From an uncultured Devosia sp. (lineage in GTDB: Bacteria; Pseudomonadota; Alphaproteobacteria; Rhizobiales; Devosiaceae), in NCBI GenBank assembly GCA_934553185.1, contig CAKTFF010000003.1:1-26470 (forward strand): a stretch of DNA of 26,470 nucleotides. Reading direction: 5' to 3'. Below are positions 23,666 to 26,470 of the stretch, piece after piece; position 1 is the first letter of the stretch; every line of letters begins with the position of its first letter. The notes beneath the pieces were generated by a model. It was not told where the DNA came from, did no database searches, and was given only the letters and a program-made list of their open reading frames with translations. Both the position numbers and the translations under genes were made by a program.

Positions 23666-24705
23666 CGCGTGCAATTGATTCCACGCCCGCCAAGTCGATC
23701 ACCGCGTTGCGGCAAAACCGTCTGGGGCGCCTCAACAGAGTAACAGCCATTTTGCTGTTAGCGGTGACCCTAGGCTTTGCCGTGACGTTGATGGCAGGAA
23801 AATCAATCGTGTCACCGTTCGACATCATCAAAGTGCTGTTCGGCTTTGACATGGGAGGCCTCAACTTCACCGTCGGACAGCTGCGCCTGCCACGCGCTGT
23901 CTTGTCGCTCGTGGCCGGCCTCAGCTTCGGTCTGGGTGGCGTTGCTTTTCAAACGCTGTTGCGTAATCCACTCGCCAGTCCCGACATCATCGGCATCAGC
24001 TCGAGCGCCAGCGCAGCTGCCGTTGTCGCTATCGTCATCCTTTCGCTTGACGGGGCAGGAGTTGCCTTTTTCGCCGTATGCGCAAGCCTTGCCACGGCCC
24101 TCCTGATCTTTGTGCTGTCGTTCCGCCGCGGCGGCTTTGGTGCGAGGCTGATCCTGACTGGCATTGGCGTGGCTGCCGTGGCGCAGAGCATTATCTACTA
24201 CGTTCTTTCGCGCGCACCGGTCTGGGATGCCGCCGAAGCGACGCGCTGGTTGACCGGCAGTGTCAATGGCGCCACCTGGGGGGAGATTGTGCCGGCCTTG
24301 ATCGTTCTTGTGCTCGCGGGCGGCGTGCTGCTGAGCCGGGCGCGAGATCTAGAAACATTGCGCCTCGGCGAGGACGCCGCTGCCGCGCTCGGCGTCCGAG
24401 TGACGCTGTCGCGCATTCTCGTCCTGCTCGCGGCTGTAGCCCTGATCGCCTTTGCGACAGCGGCCGCGGGACCGATTGCCTTTGTCGCCTTCCTTGCTGG
24501 ACCGATCGCCACACGGCTAACCGGCCATGGCGGGTCCATGCTGATCCCAGCCGCGCTGACAGGCGCACTTCTCGTTCTCGTGTGTGACTTCGCCGGTCAG
24601 CATCTGCTCGGAGCCCGCTACCCGGTTGGCGTTGTCACTGGCGCTTTGGGTGCACCGTACCTCATCTACCTGATCGTTGTCTCCAACCGTGCCGATCGGG
24701 CGTGA
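23662..24705 (+). CDS. FecCD-family ABC transporter permease (second)
   Basis: The partner permease, 347 aa from a GTG at 23662 that overlaps the TGA of the previous gene (GTGA), a sign of coupled translation. The family signature is present as LRLPRAVLSLVAGLSFGLGG then VAFQTLLRNPLASPDIIGIS, and later GPIAFVAFLAGPIATRL. The two permeases differ enough to form a heterodimer. An ATP-binding protein gene would be expected next, but the following 260 bases contain none and then lon begins. Confidence 0.9.
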   Translation: MTRAIDSTPAKSITALRQNRLGRLNRVTAILLLAVTLGFAVTLMAGKSIVSPFDIIKVLFGFDMGGLNFTVGQLRLPRAVLSLVAGLSFGLGGVAFQTLLRNPLASPDIIGISSSASAAAVVAIVILSLDGAGVAFFAVCASLATALLIFVLSFRRGGFGARLILTGIGVAAVAQSIIYYVLSRAPVWDAAEATRWLTGSVNGATWGEIVPALIVLVLAGGVLLSRARDLETLRLGEDAAAALGVRVTLSRILVLLAAVALIAFATAAAGPIAFVAFLAGPIATRLTGHGGSMLIPAALTGALLVLVCDFAGQHLLGARYPVGVVTGALGAPYLIYLIVVSNRADRA

Positions 24706-24745
24706 AGAAGCAACTGATGATCAAACCAACAGATCGACCAACGTC

Positions 24746-24764
24746 TGCATTCATCCTGAATGCA
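24746..24764 (+). other. Hairpin after the importer operon
   Basis: TGCATTCA-TCC-TGAATGCA is a perfect 8-bp stem 40 bases after the last permease stop. There is no T-run, so it could be a weak or Rho-assisted 3' end, or a protein-binding palindrome. No gene lies between 24706 and 24965. Confidence 0.45.
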
Positions 24765-24843
24765 AGGCACAACAGTGTTCCCAAGTAAGCGTCATATCTC
24801 CCGTGCGTTAGCTGCCTAAACGTCACATAACCTCACGCCATGA

Positions 24844-24872
24844 CTTGCGGGCGGCGCTGACGAACCTATTTA
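24844..24872 (+). promoter_or_regulatory. Heat-shock (sigma-32) like promoter for lon
   Basis: CTTGCGG (24844-24850), 14 bases, CCTATTTA (24865-24872) resembles the RpoH pattern CTTGAAA-N14-CCCCATNT, with CTTG and the spacing conserved. The start would be near 24880, leaving a leader of roughly 85 bases. lon is a classical RpoH target. Confidence 0.45.
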
Positions 24873-24917
24873 TTAACCGGAATCAGCCCAGCCTTTGAGC
24901 TTGGAGCTGTCTACTAC

Positions 24918-24950
24918 GGGCGCGCACCTCTCCCTTCCTCCCGCGCGCCC
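24918..24950 (+). promoter_or_regulatory. GC-rich hairpin in the lon leader
   Basis: GGGCGCGC (24918-24925) and GCGCGCCC (24943-24950) form a perfect 8-bp stem. The 17-base pyrimidine loop (ACCTCTCCCTTCCTCCC) includes TCCCTTCC, which could pair with the lon ribosome binding site region GGAAAGGA (24952-24959) at 7 of 8 positions. The structure ends 15 bases before the ATG. Confidence 0.5.
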
Positions 24951-24965
24951 CGGAAAGGATACGAG

Positions 24966-26470
24966 ATGACGGACGTTAATCCCACAGGCGGCGAAGCAAG
25001 CCGGGATCGCGTTTACCCGGTTCTGCCGCTGCGTGATATCGTCGTTTTTCCAGGCATGATCGTGCCGCTATTTGTCGGCCGAGAAAAGTCGGTCAAGGCG
25101 CTTGAAGAAGTCATGCGCGACGACAAGCACATTCTTGTGGTGACGCAGAAGAGCGCTCAGGACGATGATCCTGCGCCTGACCAGATCTATTCCACAGGCA
25201 CCATCGCGACCGTCCTGCAATTGCTCAAGCTCCCCGACGGCACCGTGAAGGTGCTGGTCGAGGGTCTGAGCCGGGCGGTCATCGACCGGTACCTGCAGAC
25301 CGAGGAATACTTCGAGGCGGAAGCCTCAGCGCTTGAAGAGCCTGCTGAAGACGCCACCGAGATCGAGGCGCTTGCGCGTTCGGCTGCGACCGAATTTGAA
25401 AGCTATGTGAAGCTCAACAAGAAGATCTCGGCTGAGGTCGTGGCGGCTGTTGGGCAAATTGAGAACCATAGCAAGCTGGCCGACACCATTGCCAGCCACC
25501 TGGTTATCAAGATCAACGAGAAGGAAGACCTGCTGTCGACCCTGTCGGTTGCGGAGCGCTTCCAGAAAATACTTGGCTTGATGGAAGGCGAAATCGGCGT
25601 TCTGCAAGTGGAAAAGCGCATCCGCTCCCGCGTTAAGCGGCAGATGGAGAAGACGCAGCGCGAGTACTACCTCAACGAGCAGATGAAGGCGATCCAGAAG
25701 GAGCTGGGTGACGGCGAAGAGGGCTCCAACGAGATCGCCGAGATCGAGGAGCGCATCGCCAACACCAAGCTGAGCAAGGAAGCCAAAGCCAAGGCAGACG
25801 GCGAGCTTAAGAAGCTCAAGGGCATGAGCCCGATGTCAGCCGAGGCCACCGTGGTCCGCAACTATCTCGACACGCTGCTCGGCCTGCCATGGGGCAAGAA
25901 GAGCAAGGTCAAGCGCGACCTGATCCTGGCTGAAAAGGTGCTGGACGAGGATCACTATGGCCTCGAAAAGGTCAAGGAACGCATCCTCGAATATCTGGCA
26001 GTGCAGGGCCGTACCGGCACGCTGCGCGGCCCGATCCTGTGCCTCGTCGGCCCTCCGGGTGTCGGCAAGACCTCGTTGGGCAAGTCGATCGCCAAGGCGA
26101 CCGGCCGTGAATTCGTGCGCATGGCGCTTGGCGGCGTCCGTGACGAAGCCGAGATCCGTGGCCACCGCCGCACCTATATCGGCTCCATGCCCGGCAAGGT
26201 GATCCAGTCGCTCAAGAAGGTCGGGAAGTCCAACCCGCTCTTCCTGCTCGACGAGATCGACAAGATGGGCCAGGACTTCCGTGGCGATCCATCGTCGGCC
26301 CTGCTTGAAGTGCTCGATCCGGAACAGAACAACACGTTTGCCGATCACTATCTCGAGGTCGATTACGACCTCAGCGACGTGATGTTCGTGACCACCTCGA
26401 ACACGCTCAACATCCCGGGCCCGCTGATGGACCGCATGGAGATCATCCGCTTGTCCGGCTATACCGAGCA
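24966..26470 (+). CDS. lon: Lon ATP-dependent protease, N-terminal part (cut by window end)
   Basis: A cytosolic AAA+ protease that degrades damaged and regulatory proteins. The 501 visible codons cover the N-terminal substrate domain ([20 protein letters not shown] at 17-36), the long helical region with [17 protein letters not shown] (232-248), the LPWG junction (307-310), Walker A GPPGVGKT (362-369), [12 protein letters not shown] (399-410) and Walker B FLLDEIDK (426-433). The proteolytic Ser-Lys domain lies beyond 26470. AAAGGA six bases before the ATG supports the start. In many alphaproteobacteria lon directly follows clpX; here an iron importer operon lies between. Confidence 0.96.
   Translation, partial: MTDVNPTGGEASRDRVYPVLPLRDIVVFPGMIVPLFVGREKSVKALEEVMRDDKHILVVTQKSAQDDDPAPDQIYSTGTIATVLQLLKLPDGTVKVLVEGLSRAVIDRYLQTEEYFEAEASALEEPAEDATEIEALARSAATEFESYVKLNKKISAEVVAAVGQIENHSKLADTIASHLVIKINEKEDLLSTLSVAERFQKILGLMEGEIGVLQVEKRIRSRVKRQMEKTQREYYLNEQMKAIQKELGDGEEGSNEIAEIEERIANTKLSKEAKAKADGELKKLKGMSPMSAEATVVRNYLDTLLGLPWGKKSKVKRDLILAEKVLDEDHYGLEKVKERILEYLAVQGRTGTLRGPILCLVGPPGVGKTSLGKSIAKATGREFVRMALGGVRDEAEIRGHRRTYIGSMPGKVIQSLKKVGKSNPLFLLDEIDKMGQDFRGDPSSALLEVLDPEQNNTFADHYLEVDYDLSDVMFVTTSNTLNIPGPLMDRMEIIRLSGYTE

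Overview
The window is about 60% GC by eye and reads as a chromosomal core region of an alphaproteobacterium, most likely of the order Hyphomicrobiales and possibly a Devosia-like lineage. The order is suggested by the SUF operon order (sufD-sufS-sufT-sufA), a glnB-glnA operon with a sigma-54 type promoter, a tRNA-Leu directly before tig, and the clpP-clpX...lon protease block. The genus is an inference from general resemblance, not from a search. No transposase, integrase, phage gene, CRISPR array or rRNA is visible.

Layout. Positions 1-3327 (+) carry the distal half of a SUF iron-sulfur cluster operon, followed by aroA (3385-4665, +). aroA meets a convergent diguanylate cyclase gene (4669-5772, -) with only 3 bp between them. 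Next on the minus strand come a DEAD-box RNA helicase (5874-7376) with a long apparent 5' leader, and topoisomerase IV subunit B (parE, 7688-9706). A small secreted protein (9905-10222, +) follows. A 547-base stretch then runs up to an ABC-F protein gene (10770-12290, +); it holds an unlisted 56-codon ORF, a possible 27-codon leader ORF and several perfect hairpins. A bidirectional terminator separates the ABC-F gene from glnA and glnB (12364-14166, -). tRNA-Leu(UAG) and trigger factor (14496-16004, +) end in a strong terminator. The bifunctional NAD(P)H-hydrate repair enzyme nnr (16091-17563, +) converges on a cytochrome P450 (17579-18835, -). A small unknown gene (18962-19192, +) leads into clpP and clpX. 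An iron/siderophore-type ABC importer operon (binding protein plus two permeases, 21635-24705) then sits between clpX and lon, and lon (24966 onward) is cut by the window end.

How the genes work together. Three themes stand out: Fe-S cluster assembly and iron uptake (suf, and the fecBCD-like operon with a candidate TGA-N9-TCA iron operator); protein quality control (trigger factor, ClpXP, Lon); and nitrogen assimilation (PII and glutamine synthetase, both carrying their covalent-modification tyrosines). I see no multi-gene system that is clearly new. The least explained part is the 10.2-10.8 kb leader region before the ABC-F gene. It looks like a translation-linked regulatory leader and may encode a small protein whose start codon lies inside a 9-bp stem. 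Also worth a second look are the importer lacking a local ATPase, the structured leaders of the helicase and lon genes, and the P450 with alanine at the usual I-helix threonine position.
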